Below, piece by piece: positions 7,445-15,980 of a stretch of DNA of 37,391 nt. Within the stretch, counting starts at the first letter, position 1. Each line of letters begins with the position of its first letter. This DNA is from Clostridia bacterium (GTDB taxonomy: Bacteria; Bacillota; Clostridia; Oscillospirales; CAG-272). A model generated the notes under the pieces. That model worked only from the letters and a program-made list of their open reading frames with translations. It was not told the origin of the DNA and did no database searches. The position numbers and the translations under genes are program-made. The stretch is from positions 1 to 37,391 of the forward strand of contig JAKSPY010000006.1 of NCBI GenBank assembly GCA_024404445.1, given 5' to 3'.

Positions 7445-10168
7445 ATGTCAATTGTTGAAAAGGTATTCGGAACTTACAGTGAAAGAGAATTGAAAAAGGT
7501 GCGTCCGGTGGCTGACGCCGTGATGGCACTTGAAAATAAATACAGGGCCATGTCTGACAGTGAACTCAGTTCTATGACGTCGGTACTGAAAGGTCGTCTG
7601 TCCGGCGGTGAAACGCTTGACGATATTTTGCCGGACGCGTTTGCGACCGTGCGCGAGGCCGCGGCGAGAGTGCTGGGCAAGCGGGCATTCTATACTCAGG
7701 TCATCGGGGGCATACTGCTTCATCAGGGACGTATCGCCGAGATGAAGACAGGCGAGGGTAAAACTCTGGCGGCCACGATGCCGGCATATCTGAACGCGCT
7801 TGAGGGCAATGGGGTGCATATAGTCACGGTAAATGACTACCTTGCACGCCGCGACAGCGAGGAGAACGGAAAGGTCTACGGCTTCCTCGGCATGACGACG
7901 GGACTTATAGTACATGAGCAGTCGGTCGCCGACAAGGTATCTGCATACAACAGCGACATAACCTACGGCACCAACAATGAGATAGGCTTTGACTACCTGC
8001 GTGACAATATGGTGCCCGACAAGGCGCATCTCGTACAGCGCCCGTTCAATTTTGCGATAGTAGATGAGGTAGACTCCATTCTTATAGATGAGGCGCGTAC
8101 TCCCCTTATCATTTCGGGTATGGGTGAGAAAAGCGACGACCTGTACAATAAGGCCAACAGCTTCGTGCGCAGTCTGCGCGCCCTCCGTATCAAGGAAATG
8201 GATACAAAGGTCGAGTACGATTATGTGAACGAGGATTACGTCGTTGACGAAAAAGCAAAGCGGTGCACGCTGACCGCACGCGGTATAGACAGGGCAGAGC
8301 GCTTTTTCGGCGTCGAAAACATTTCCGACCCCGAAAATTCCGACATCATGCACCACATAGATCAGGCGCTTCACGCGTACGGAATAATGCAGAGGGACGT
8401 TGACTATCTGGTTACCCCTGACAAAAAGGTGCTGATCATAGACGCGTTCACCGGACGCGTTATGCCCGGCAGACGTTTTTCAAACGGTCTGCATCAGGCG
8501 ATCGAGGCAAAGGAGGGCGTGAAAATACAGCAGGAAAATCAGACGCTGGCGACGATCACGTTCCAGAATCTTTTCCGCCTGTATAAAAAGCTTTCCGGTA
8601 TGACGGGAACGGCACTGACGGAGGACGATGAGTTCCGTGAGATATACGGCATCGACGTCGTAGAAGTGCCGACGAATCTGCCGATGATCAGAGTCGATGA
8701 CTGTGACATCGTATATAAGACCGAGGCGGCAAAATTCCGCGCTGTGATAGCGAGGATAAAATTCTGCCACGAAAAGGGTCAACCGGTGCTGGTAGGTACT
8801 GTTTCGGTCGATAAGTCGGAGCGACTTTCCTCGCTTCTGAAACGCGAGGGCATAAAGCACAATGTGCTGAACGCCAAATATCATGAAAAAGAGGCCGAGA
8901 TCATCGCGCAGGCCGGCAAGTACGGAGCGGTGACGATCTCCACGAATATGGCGGGCAGAGGTACCGATATCATGCTGGGCGGAAATGCCGAGTTTATGGC
9001 AAAGGCCGATCTGCGCGGTGCCGGATATAACGATGAGGAGATATATCTTGCGACCGGCGTTACCGATCCGCAGAATGACAGAATAGCACAGGCGCGCAGT
9101 CTGTATACGGAATCACTCAATAAGCACAGGGCCGAGATCGCCCCGGAGGCGGAAAAGGTACGCGCCGCCGGCGGACTGATGATAATAGGCACCGAACGTC
9201 ATGAGTCCAGACGTATAGACAATCAGCTTCGCGGACGTTCCGGCAGACAGGGCGACCCCGGTGAGAGCGTATTCTATCTTTCGCTGGAGGATGACCTGAT
9301 GCGTCTGTTCGGCGGAGACCGCCTGTATATGATGGTCGACAGGATCGGTCTTGACGAGGATCAGGAGATAAATGCAAAAATACTTTCGAATTCGATAGAA
9401 TCGGCGCAGAAGCGCATAGAGGGCGATAACTTCGGCCGACGTAAGACCGTCCTTGAATACGACGACGTGATGAATCAGCAACGCAATATTATCTACTCGC
9501 AGAGGCGTCAGGTCATCGACGGCGACGATATTTCCGAGATGATCGAAAGCTCAATGCAGGCTATAGCGCCGATGGCCGTCGAGGCGTGCCTCGATGAAAA
9601 CGGCAAGGTGAATACCGACAGCCTGCGCGAGAATCTTTATTGGCTCATCGATAAAAGCGAAAGCTTTGACAATGAGTCGCCGGATAAGGTCATCGACATT
9701 ATATACAACCGTATAAAATTGGTCTATGCCCATCAGTGCGAGGTGTTCGGTGATTCCGTGGACGGGCTCAAGCGCGCGGCGATACTGCGTGCCGTGGATA
9801 CGAATTGGATGCAGCATCTTGATGCGATGGACGATCTGCGTGAGGGCGTCGGACTTTCATCGTACGCACAGCGTAAGCCGATAAACGAATACCGCAATAT
9901 GGGCGGCGAAATGTTTGACGAGATGATCGGCAAGATCAAAGAGGATGCCGTGCGCCTTCTCCTTTGCGCGCGTCCTGCCGATGAATCGAGAATGAGAAAA
10001 GCGGCGCAGATACGCATCAATGAGGCCAAAAAAGCCGGAGCGGACGAAAAGGCCAGACCGATAGTCAGAAAGTCCTCGGAAAAGGTCGGCAGAAACGATC
10101 CGTGCCCGTGCGGTAGCGGTCTGAAATACAAAAAGTGTTGCGGTGCAAACATAGACATTAGGGATTAA
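7445..10168 (+). CDS. secA: Protein translocase ATPase SecA
   Basis: The 907-residue motor that drives unfolded preproteins through SecYEG. Visible are Walker A MKTGEGKT (100-107), the DEVD box (207-210), the second nucleotide-binding domain with [10 protein letters not shown], and the [13 protein letters not shown] motif. The C-terminal zinc-binding tail [13 protein letters not shown] (from residue 887) binds SecB or ribosomes in other bacteria. Full length, no sign of an accessory SecA2. GGGAG stands before the ATG. Downstream come two unknown membrane proteins and signal peptidase, all closely spaced on the same strand. Confidence 0.98.
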   Translation: MSIVEKVFGTYSERELKKVRPVADAVMALENKYRAMSDSELSSMTSVLKGRLSGGETLDDILPDAFATVREAAARVLGKRAFYTQVIGGILLHQGRIAEMKTGEGKTLAATMPAYLNALEGNGVHIVTVNDYLARRDSEENGKVYGFLGMTTGLIVHEQSVADKVSAYNSDITYGTNNEIGFDYLRDNMVPDKAHLVQRPFNFAIVDEVDSILIDEARTPLIISGMGEKSDDLYNKANSFVRSLRALRIKEMDTKVEYDYVNEDYVVDEKAKRCTLTARGIDRAERFFGVENISDPENSDIMHHIDQALHAYGIMQRDVDYLVTPDKKVLIIDAFTGRVMPGRRFSNGLHQAIEAKEGVKIQQENQTLATITFQNLFRLYKKLSGMTGTALTEDDEFREIYGIDVVEVPTNLPMIRVDDCDIVYKTEAAKFRAVIARIKFCHEKGQPVLVGTVSVDKSERLSSLLKREGIKHNVLNAKYHEKEAEIIAQAGKYGAVTISTNMAGRGTDIMLGGNAEFMAKADLRGAGYNDEEIYLATGVTDPQNDRIAQARSLYTESLNKHRAEIAPEAEKVRAAGGLMIIGTERHESRRIDNQLRGRSGRQGDPGESVFYLSLEDDLMRLFGGDRLYMMVDRIGLDEDQEINAKILSNSIESAQKRIEGDNFGRRKTVLEYDDVMNQQRNIIYSQRRQVIDGDDISEMIESSMQAIAPMAVEACLDENGKVNTDSLRENLYWLIDKSESFDNESPDKVIDIIYNRIKLVYAHQCEVFGDSVDGLKRAAILRAVDTNWMQHLDAMDDLREGVGLSSYAQRKPINEYRNMGGEMFDEMIGKIKEDAVRLLLCARPADESRMRKAAQIRINEAKKAGADEKARPIVRKSSEKVGRNDPCPCGSGLKYKKCCGANIDIRD

Positions 10169-10179
10169 ACGGAGGAAAA

Positions 10180-10914
10180 ATGGGCTTCGGGTGGATGTTT
10201 TTGGGGCAGGTATTCATGTTCTCCGCACGGCAGATCGTGGATAATATCGACGTTTTGCCGGATATCGTCGGATATATTCTGATGATACGCGGTCTGACAT
10301 TCGCATCGTTGCACTGCCCGCGCTTTGCGACAGTGAAAAAAACCGCGTATGTATGTGCCGCCGTGTCGGCCGTGCTTGCGGTCTTACAGGTGATCGGTTT
10401 ATTTGCCGGAGAGGTGCCGTACCTGTGTCAGCCCATAGGCGCGGTGAATTACGCGGCTAAGGTAATGCTTGAGGTTCTGCTGATGCTGACGATCTTCCAT
10501 CTTTCAGCAGAGGTCGGCGCGGCAAAATCGAAAAAACGGTCGCTCAGTTGTCTGATAGTGTTCATTCTGATGTCATCGGTACAGGTAATATTTTATCTTG
10601 CCGGCAATTTTGCGGGATATGAATCGGATTTCGCCGGAAAGGTTTATTCCGTATCGCTGATAGCGGAGGTCATAGCGATCGCCTGTGCGGCCGTCGCCAC
10701 GTTCTCGGCTTATATGTGGATATGCCTTGAGGGCGATGAGGACATGACCGCAAAAAAGGCGGGCGTCAGGACGCCGTTTGACTATTATGACCGACGCTGT
10801 GAGCGCGAACGCGCTTCGGATGAGCAGTATCAGCGCCGGAAAGCGGCAGACGAGGCAGGTAAGACGGTCGCCGAAATGTACGGCGTGAAAAAGAAAAACA
10901 AAAAATCCGGTTAG
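10180..10914 (+). CDS. Membrane protein of unknown function, paralogue 1
   Basis: A 244-residue protein I cannot assign to a known function. It has about five hydrophobic segments in the first 190 residues, then a highly charged cytoplasmic tail (RRCERERASDEQYQRRKAA and a KKKNKK end). Residues 24-40 carry IDVLPDIVGYILMIRGL, closely matched in the next gene by YDVLPDFIGLILILRGL, so the two are probably paralogues. GGAGG precedes the ATG, 11 bases after the secA stop. The location between secA and signal peptidase suggests an envelope or export role; that is inference only. Confidence 0.85.
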   Translation: MGFGWMFLGQVFMFSARQIVDNIDVLPDIVGYILMIRGLTFASLHCPRFATVKKTAYVCAAVSAVLAVLQVIGLFAGEVPYLCQPIGAVNYAAKVMLEVLLMLTIFHLSAEVGAAKSKKRSLSCLIVFILMSSVQVIFYLAGNFAGYESDFAGKVYSVSLIAEVIAIACAAVATFSAYMWICLEGDEDMTAKKAGVRTPFDYYDRRCERERASDEQYQRRKAADEAGKTVAEMYGVKKKNKKSG

Positions 10915-10922
10915 AGGTGGAA

Positions 10923-12266
10923 ATGAAGATTTCTCTTATTTTTGCGGGGTGCGTATTTCTGTTCAATCCGTGTGTGAACGTGTACGACGTTTTGCCGGAT
11001 TTTATAGGACTGATCCTGATATTGCGCGGCCTGTATCACTGTGCCGGGCTCAATTCCGGCGTGGCGCAGGCACGTGCCAAATTCATGTCGGCGCTATGGG
11101 TGTCGGTGGCAAAATTCGTCGTTATGGCCATCGCCGCAGTCACGAGAAACACCGTGTTTGACGGTACGATGCTGTTGACGTTTTCATTCGCTTTCGCGGT
11201 TTTGGAGTGCGTTTTTCTCATACCGGCTTTTGCCGCCATGACTGACGGGCTGGCGCATCTTTATCTTATGAGCGGCGAAAATAAGCCGCCCGTCGATGAG
11301 ACCGGCGCACGTGTTATGAGCGTGATTTTCGTGGCAGGACATGGAGTTTTGACTTTTGCACCGGAACTTACACATTTGTATATCAAGGATTCCGGTTATG
11401 TGACATCACGCGGTGAGATCAACATTGATTCGTTGCATATGATGCTCCTCGTTATTTGTCTGGCGGGCAACTTCCTGTTGGGCGCGGCTTTCCTTGCCGT
11501 GATCGGAAAATTCATAAAAACGATGTCACGCGACGCGGAGTTCGCCGGATATATCGCCGACAGATATGAAAACGAGATCGGACGCGACGGCAACGCGGCA
11601 CTGACACGTAGCGTCAGACTGTATATGCTGCTGACCGGCATCGGGCTTTTGCCGTTTCTGACCGTCAAGGCCGATCTGACGAATATCGGTATATCCGTCG
11701 CAAAATTCTGCATAGGGCCCGAATTTGTTTGCGGCATCATGTTCCTCGTCGCGTTGAAATACGTGTCGGTCGCTTATGACAAGCGGAAAATGAAGACGAG
11801 GGTCGGAGTTTTTATCGGTTTATCGGCGTCGGCATACGTGTCATCTTTCGTTTATTCGACGGTACTCGGTAATGTGTATATGCCGTGGACAGAGGACGGT
11901 TTTTTCGTGTATTATCTGCCGTGGGCGGTAAGCTCGGCGATATCGTATTTGCTGTTTGCTCTTTGCGCCGGCTCTAACCGCAACGTATGCCACGCATTGA
12001 TCGACGCTTCAGTCGGCGTTCGCGGTGAATGTACCGACGAACACCGCAGGGAGCTGGATACACAGCGTCGTTCCGAATTGAAGCGGGCGATCGACAGATC
12101 GACTGCGATAATGTATGTTTATTCGGCTATTTCGTCGGTATGTACGGCGATATTGCCGTTTGTCGAGGCGGCATGGGCAATCAGATTGCTTGTCGGCCTT
12201 GCCATGTTTATTTCGTATTATCTCGTCGGGCGCGATTTGACCGATGAGGCTCAAAACGCACTGTAA
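10923..12266 (+). CDS. Polytopic membrane protein of unknown function, paralogue 2
   Basis: A 447-residue protein with about ten hydrophobic segments. It shares the DVLPDxxGxILxxRGL signature with the gene before it (here near residues 20-37) but is almost twice as long. A soluble loop rich in charged residues lies near residues 355-385. The track of hydrophobic segments looks transporter-like, but I see no family motif. I start at ATG 10923 because AGAGGTGG lies just upstream; a GTG at 10917 falls inside that ribosome site. The stop overlaps the ribosome site of lepB (TAAGGAGG), so translation is probably coupled. Confidence 0.83.
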   Translation: MKISLIFAGCVFLFNPCVNVYDVLPDFIGLILILRGLYHCAGLNSGVAQARAKFMSALWVSVAKFVVMAIAAVTRNTVFDGTMLLTFSFAFAVLECVFLIPAFAAMTDGLAHLYLMSGENKPPVDETGARVMSVIFVAGHGVLTFAPELTHLYIKDSGYVTSRGEINIDSLHMMLLVICLAGNFLLGAAFLAVIGKFIKTMSRDAEFAGYIADRYENEIGRDGNAALTRSVRLYMLLTGIGLLPFLTVKADLTNIGISVAKFCIGPEFVCGIMFLVALKYVSVAYDKRKMKTRVGVFIGLSASAYVSSFVYSTVLGNVYMPWTEDGFFVYYLPWAVSSAISYLLFALCAGSNRNVCHALIDASVGVRGECTDEHRRELDTQRRSELKRAIDRSTAIMYVYSAISSVCTAILPFVEAAWAIRLLVGLAMFISYYLVGRDLTDEAQNAL

Positions 12267-12276
12267 GGAGGAAGAC

Positions 12277-12951
12277 ATGACAGACTTTTTTGATGAAGAA
12301 AACGAACTGACCCCGGAGGAAAACGATCCTCAGATCGTGGAGGATCAGAACGGAATATCCGAGGTGCCGGAGGCGGACGGTGAAAAAACGAAAAAGGAGA
12401 GACTTGTTTCCGACGCGTACGATTTTCTTGAGGTGATGGCCATGACGATCTCAATAGTCGTATTGCTGTTCTCGTTTGTGTTGCGCTTCGCGGGTGTATC
12501 GGGCAATTCGATGTTTGACACGTACAGCTCCGGTGATTCGGTGCTTATGCTCGATCTCGGATACACGCCGCAAAACGGTGACGTCGTCGTGATACATCAG
12601 ACGTCCAGCTATTTTCAGGAGCCGCTTATCAAGCGCGTCATCGCGACGAGCGGTCAGACGCTCAATATCGATTTCGGCACATGGTCGGTGTACGTCAACG
12701 GCGAAAAACTGAACGAGGATTACGTCACGCGCGGTAACGGCACAATGGATACCGAAAACTATTACTCCATCTATGCCGATCTGCTCGATGAGCACGGAAA
12801 CATGGTCATACCCGATGGATATTGTTTTGTGATGGGTGACAACAGAAATCACTCGTCTGACAGCCGCTTTTACGGTGTGGGGCTTGTCAAGAATTCAGAG
12901 GTCGTCGGCAGGGCGATACTGAAGTTCAATGCCCGCGGAGGTAAAAACTGA
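12277..12951 (+). CDS. lepB: Signal peptidase I
   Basis: Removes signal peptides from exported proteins at the outer face of the membrane. A cytoplasmic acidic N-terminal extension (about 50 residues) precedes one transmembrane segment. The catalytic pair is S78 in SGNSMFDT and K119 in IKRVIA, and the late box GDNRNHSSDSR matches the family. The motif after the serine is SMFDT where SMxPT is usual. The start at 12277 follows TAAGGAGG; an in-frame ATG at 12244 lies within the preceding gene and lacks a ribosome site. The stop overlaps the rbgA start (TGATG). Confidence 0.93.
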   Translation: MTDFFDEENELTPEENDPQIVEDQNGISEVPEADGEKTKKERLVSDAYDFLEVMAMTISIVVLLFSFVLRFAGVSGNSMFDTYSSGDSVLMLDLGYTPQNGDVVVIHQTSSYFQEPLIKRVIATSGQTLNIDFGTWSVYVNGEKLNEDYVTRGNGTMDTENYYSIYADLLDEHGNMVIPDGYCFVMGDNRNHSSDSRFYGVGLVKNSEVVGRAILKFNARGGKN

Positions 12952-13820
12952 TGCCGTCGCAGACTATTCAGTGGTTCCCCGGTCATATGGCAAAGACCCG
13001 CCGTATGATCACAGAGGATCTGAAGCTGGTGGATATAATATTCGAACTGCTTGACGCACGTGTTCCGCTGTCGTCGCAGAATCCGGAGATACCGAAATTG
13101 ACCGCCGGCAAGCCGAGACTGACACTGCTCAGTAAGGCGTCGCTGGCCGACAGGACGGCCACGGAAAAGTGGAAGGATTATTTTCAGAAAAACGGCAGGC
13201 CGTACATCTTTTACGATCTGCGCACCGGGTACGGCGTGGGCGATATAGCTGAGGCCGCCAAGGAGCTGTGCCGCGATAAGCTGGAGCGCTACGCGCAAAA
13301 GGGAATGGCCGGCAGAACACTCAAGGCAATGGTCGTGGGAATACCGAACGTCGGCAAAAGCTCACTGATCAACCGCCTTGCAACAGATAAAAAAGCAAAG
13401 GTCGAGGATCGCCCCGGAGTCACCCGCACAGCACAATGGGTGACCACGCGCATAGGCATTGATCTGTTGGATATGCCGGGCGTGCTATGGCCGAAATTCG
13501 ACGACAGGATCGTAGGCGAAAATCTCGCGCTGACGGGTGCCGTCAAGGATGAGATAACGGATACGGAGACGTTGGCCGTTATTCTGTGCTCGCGTCTGCG
13601 TGCCGCCTATCCCGAGCTGCTCTGCTCACGTTATAAGCTGACGCCCGGTGAGATCGACGGACCGGAGGATTGGGAAGTCGCGGAGCTGATAGGCAAAAAG
13701 CGCGGCTTTCTCATTAGCGGCGGCGAGGTCGATTTTGAACGCACAGCCAAAATGTTGCTTGACGAATTCCGCGACGGAACGATCGGAGAAATGACCCTCG
13801 AATTGCCGAAAGAGGTTTGA
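12951..13820 (+). CDS. rbgA: Ribosome biogenesis GTPase RbgA (YlqF)
   Basis: A 289-residue circularly permuted GTPase that helps late assembly of the 50S subunit. The start WFPGHMAKTRR is the family signature. G1 (GIPNVGKSS, near residue 130) and G3 (DMPGV) are intact and occur after the G4 position, as expected for the permuted order. The G4 motif, normally NKxD, reads SKAS at residues 61-64, which would weaken guanine recognition. The gene overlaps lepB by one base and is followed one base later by rnhB, forming a conserved translation cluster. Confidence 0.95.
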   Translation: MPSQTIQWFPGHMAKTRRMITEDLKLVDIIFELLDARVPLSSQNPEIPKLTAGKPRLTLLSKASLADRTATEKWKDYFQKNGRPYIFYDLRTGYGVGDIAEAAKELCRDKLERYAQKGMAGRTLKAMVVGIPNVGKSSLINRLATDKKAKVEDRPGVTRTAQWVTTRIGIDLLDMPGVLWPKFDDRIVGENLALTGAVKDEITDTETLAVILCSRLRAAYPELLCSRYKLTPGEIDGPEDWEVAELIGKKRGFLISGGEVDFERTAKMLLDEFRDGTIGEMTLELPKEV

Positions 13821-13821
13821 T

Positions 13822-14433
13822 ATGCTTGATTTTTCTTATGAGCAGGCCTGCATCGACGCAGGTTACGTCAGCGTATGCGGCATCGACGAGGCGGGGCGCG
13901 GACCACTCGCAGGCAACGTGGTGGCGGCGGCCGTGATCATGCCGGTCGGACTCGTGATCGACGGTCTGAACGATTCAAAAAAGCTTTCGCCGAAAAAACG
14001 CGAAAAGCTTTACGATATTATTACGAAAGAGACGATCTGGGCTGTCGGGGAGGCAACACCCGCGGAAATCGACGAACACAATATCCTCGGTGCCACGATG
14101 ATAGCCATGCACCGTGCGGTCGACGGTCTGCCGAAAAAAGCGGATTTTGCGCTGATAGACGGCAATTGCTCACGCGGGTTCGATATCCCTACACGGACGG
14201 TGGTTTCCGGTGACGCGAAGGTGCCGTCCATCGCGGCGGCATCGATAATCGCAAAGGTCACGCGTGACCGCGAATGTGAGGAATTGGACAGAAAATATCC
14301 GGAGTACGGATTTGCGAAGCATAAGGGGTATCCCACGTCCGATCATATGAAAAAAGTGGTTGAGATAGGACCGTGCCCCGAACATCGCAAAAGTTTTTTG
14401 TCGTTCGTTGACAAGGTGAAAAATGACGGCTAA
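13822..14433 (+). CDS. rnhB: Ribonuclease HII
   Basis: Cuts RNA in RNA-DNA hybrids and single ribonucleotides embedded in DNA. The catalytic CGIDEAGRGPLAG box, DSKKLSPKKRE and the later IDG and AAASIIAKVTRDR motifs are all present in 203 residues, a normal length. It follows rbgA by one base and overlaps yraN by 11 bases, an order common in Firmicutes. Confidence 0.97.
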   Translation: MLDFSYEQACIDAGYVSVCGIDEAGRGPLAGNVVAAAVIMPVGLVIDGLNDSKKLSPKKREKLYDIITKETIWAVGEATPAEIDEHNILGATMIAMHRAVDGLPKKADFALIDGNCSRGFDIPTRTVVSGDAKVPSIAAASIIAKVTRDRECEELDRKYPEYGFAKHKGYPTSDHMKKVVEIGPCPEHRKSFLSFVDKVKNDG

Positions 14434-14797
14434 GGAGATAGGGGATTTCGGCGAACGGGCCGCGGCCCGATACCTGTTCCGGCACGGATATCGGATAGTG
14501 GCGCGCAATTACCGCGCCGGAAAATACGAGACGGATATCATCTGCACGAAGGGCGGATATGTGGTCTTTGCCGAGGTGAAGACGCGCAACGTGAAAAACG
14601 CGTCGTACGGCGCACCGTCGTATGCCGTTGATGCCGATAAAATGCATTTTCTCACCGCGTGCGCGAACGCGTACCTCAGCACGCACCCCACGGACAGGCA
14701 ACCGAGGATCGACATCGTTGAGGTGCTGATAAGCGAAAAAAACGGACGGATCCGCGTGATACCTCACGGTATCAATCATATAGTGAACGTCGTGTGA
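14423..14797 (+). CDS. yraN: YraN family (UPF0102) putative endonuclease
   Basis: A 124-residue protein with the restriction-endonuclease-like core of the YraN family: GDFGERAAARYL, then an acidic residue in YETDIIC and VFAEVKTR. The usual GEIDLI box reads YETDII, keeping the aspartate. Its biological role is not established in the family. It overlaps the end of rnhB, implying coupled translation. The stop is followed 21 bases later by a TATAC palindrome and then a short GC hairpin. Confidence 0.92.
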   Translation: MTAKEIGDFGERAAARYLFRHGYRIVARNYRAGKYETDIICTKGGYVVFAEVKTRNVKNASYGAPSYAVDADKMHFLTACANAYLSTHPTDRQPRIDIVEVLISEKNGRIRVIPHGINHIVNVV

Positions 14798-14818
14798 TTC
14801 CAATGTCCGGAAGTGTTT

Positions 14819-14832
14819 TATACATCTGTATA
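14819..14832. repeat. TATAC-N4-GTATA palindrome, copy at yraN / DUF1540 junction
   Basis: TATACATCTGTATA flanked by TT and AT, between two convergent genes. A GC hairpin (14841-14856) stands eight bases to its right. The N4 (ATCT) is the same as at 33328. Confidence 0.8.
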
Positions 14833-14840
14833 ATTATGTA

Positions 14841-14856
14841 CCCGACGTGAGTCGGG
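14841..14856. terminator. Short GC hairpin between convergent yraN and DUF1540 genes
   Basis: CCCGAC (14841-14846), loop GTGA, GTCGGG (14851-14856). A six-bp GC stem with a four-base loop, without a strong T-tract on either side. A weak terminator for one or both genes. Confidence 0.4.
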
Positions 14857-14865
14857 CGGGTATCG

Positions 14866-15066
14866 TCAGCCTGTCGTCTTCTGCTTGAACGTCGCGCATA
14901 CGGTGTCGGTACATGAGGTCGCGTAGCTGGGGCCGACGTTGATCTTATCGGCCTTGCAGTGGCACTCACCGTCGTGATAAACGCAGTTCACCACGTCGCA
15001 GAGTACGCCGGTGTTTTCGTGGCAGGTACAGCGGTTGGTCTTATCGTTCTTTGTTTCGTTGTTCAT
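14866..15066 (-). CDS. Small Cys-rich protein with DUF1540 domain
   Basis: A 66-residue protein with eight cysteines after the start (CTCHENTGVLCDVVNCVYH..CHCKA..CTDTVC). The arrangement fits one DUF1540 domain, thought to bind metal; no reaction is known. The start MNNETK at 15066 has AAAGGATAC upstream; a longer reading from 15108 lacks a ribosome site and would run into the divergent promoter region. It is a single gene, divergent from the metallophosphoesterase and convergent with yraN. Confidence 0.88.
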   Translation of the reverse strand: MNNETKNDKTNRCTCHENTGVLCDVVNCVYHDGECHCKADKINVGPSYATSCTDTVCATFKQKTTG

Positions 15067-15140
15067 TTTTTTGTATCCTTTCTTTTGGGATATGACTATT
15101 GTGTTCACATTTTGATTATTTATTCAATTGCGGAGGGATA

Positions 15141-15854
15141 ATGGCATTATTTGTTATCGGCGATCTGCATCTGTCGAATTCGACACCGAAAGCTATGGAC
15201 GTTTTCGGACCGAGATGGTCGTCATATATGGACCGCATCGCGGAGAATTGGCGCGCCGCCGTCACTGATGACGACACTGTGGTTATTCCCGGCGACGTAT
15301 CGTGGGCGATCGATTTTGATGAGCTGAAGCCGGATTTTGATTATCTTGAGGCATTGCCCGGCAAAAAGATACTGTTGAAGGGAAATCACGACTATTGGTG
15401 GCAGACGATGTCAAAGCTGACGGCGTTCATTGAGGCGAACGGATACGGCTCGATATCGTTTTTGCATAACGACGCGACCGAGGCAGAGGGGTATATCATC
15501 TGCGGCTCACGCGGGTGGTATAATGATGATAAGAATACGCCGATACGCGGCGCGGACAGCAAAAAGATCATTGCGCGTGAGGTGATACGGTTGCGCGCCA
15601 GCCTCGAAAATGGTAAAGCTCTGTGCGGTGACAGCAATAAGGAGATGATTGCTTTTCTGCATTTTCCGCCGATATTCAAGGGCTATTTGTGCGACGAGCT
15701 GATACTTGAGCTGTATCGCGCGGGGGTAAAAAGATGTTATTTCGGTCATATCCACGGCAATTACGAGGCGCCCGCCAGAATCGAATATGCGGATATCGAC
15801 TTTTACCTTGCATCGGCGGATTACATTCTTTTTAAGCCGATGCGGATATCATAG
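15141..15854 (+). CDS. Metallophosphoesterase (calcineurin-like)
   Basis: A 237-residue phosphoesterase with the five-block metal site: GDLHLS, GDVSWAID, GNHDYWW, a later HFPP, and GHIHG. Substrate is unknown; the family contains protein phosphatases and phosphodiesterases acting in the cytoplasm. No signal peptide or membrane segment. GGAGGG is placed well before ATG 15141, and a longer in-frame start at 15099 lies in the intergenic region. About 125 bases separate it from trigger factor, which has its own promoter. Confidence 0.92.
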   Translation: MALFVIGDLHLSNSTPKAMDVFGPRWSSYMDRIAENWRAAVTDDDTVVIPGDVSWAIDFDELKPDFDYLEALPGKKILLKGNHDYWWQTMSKLTAFIEANGYGSISFLHNDATEAEGYIICGSRGWYNDDKNTPIRGADSKKIIAREVIRLRASLENGKALCGDSNKEMIAFLHFPPIFKGYLCDELILELYRAGVKRCYFGHIHGNYEAPARIEYADIDFYLASADYILFKPMRIS

Positions 15855-15908
15855 ACGGCGGATTCGGCGATTATTTGGCCGATCGGACCGATAAAAAGCC
15901 AAAAAACA

Positions 15909-15937
15909 TTGACAAAGGCAAAATGCGGTGATATAAT
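15909..15937 (+). promoter_or_regulatory. Strong sigma-A promoter for tig-clpP-clpX
   Basis: Consensus boxes: TTGACA (15909-15914), 17-base spacer, TATAAT (15932-15937). GGAGG and the tig ATG follow at 15971 and 15981. I see no CtsR or CIRCE operator, so heat-shock control is not evident. Confidence 0.8.
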
Positions 15938-15980
15938 ATTATGGCATTAAAAATATAATGGTATTATTCCGGAGGAAAAA

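Noticed and set aside
7448..8374. A 308-codon open frame on the minus strand across secA
   Set aside because: It lies wholly antisense to an unmistakable secA, has no family motifs and no ribosome site; biased codon use leaves the opposite frame open.
11370..11383. TACACATTTGTATA in the second membrane protein gene as another palindrome copy
   Set aside because: One of the ten fixed bases differs and it lies inside coding sequence; counted as a near match only.
14819..14832. Palindrome as a CopY/BlaI-type operator (TACA-N2-TGTA)
   Set aside because: The copies at 14819 and 33328 fit, but those with TTTT centres do not keep the TACA/TGTA core, and the sites lie at gene ends rather than promoters.
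15855..15980. Possible riboswitch or heat-shock operator before tig
   Set aside because: I see only a consensus promoter and ribosome site; no CIRCE or CtsR repeat and too little leader for a riboswitch.
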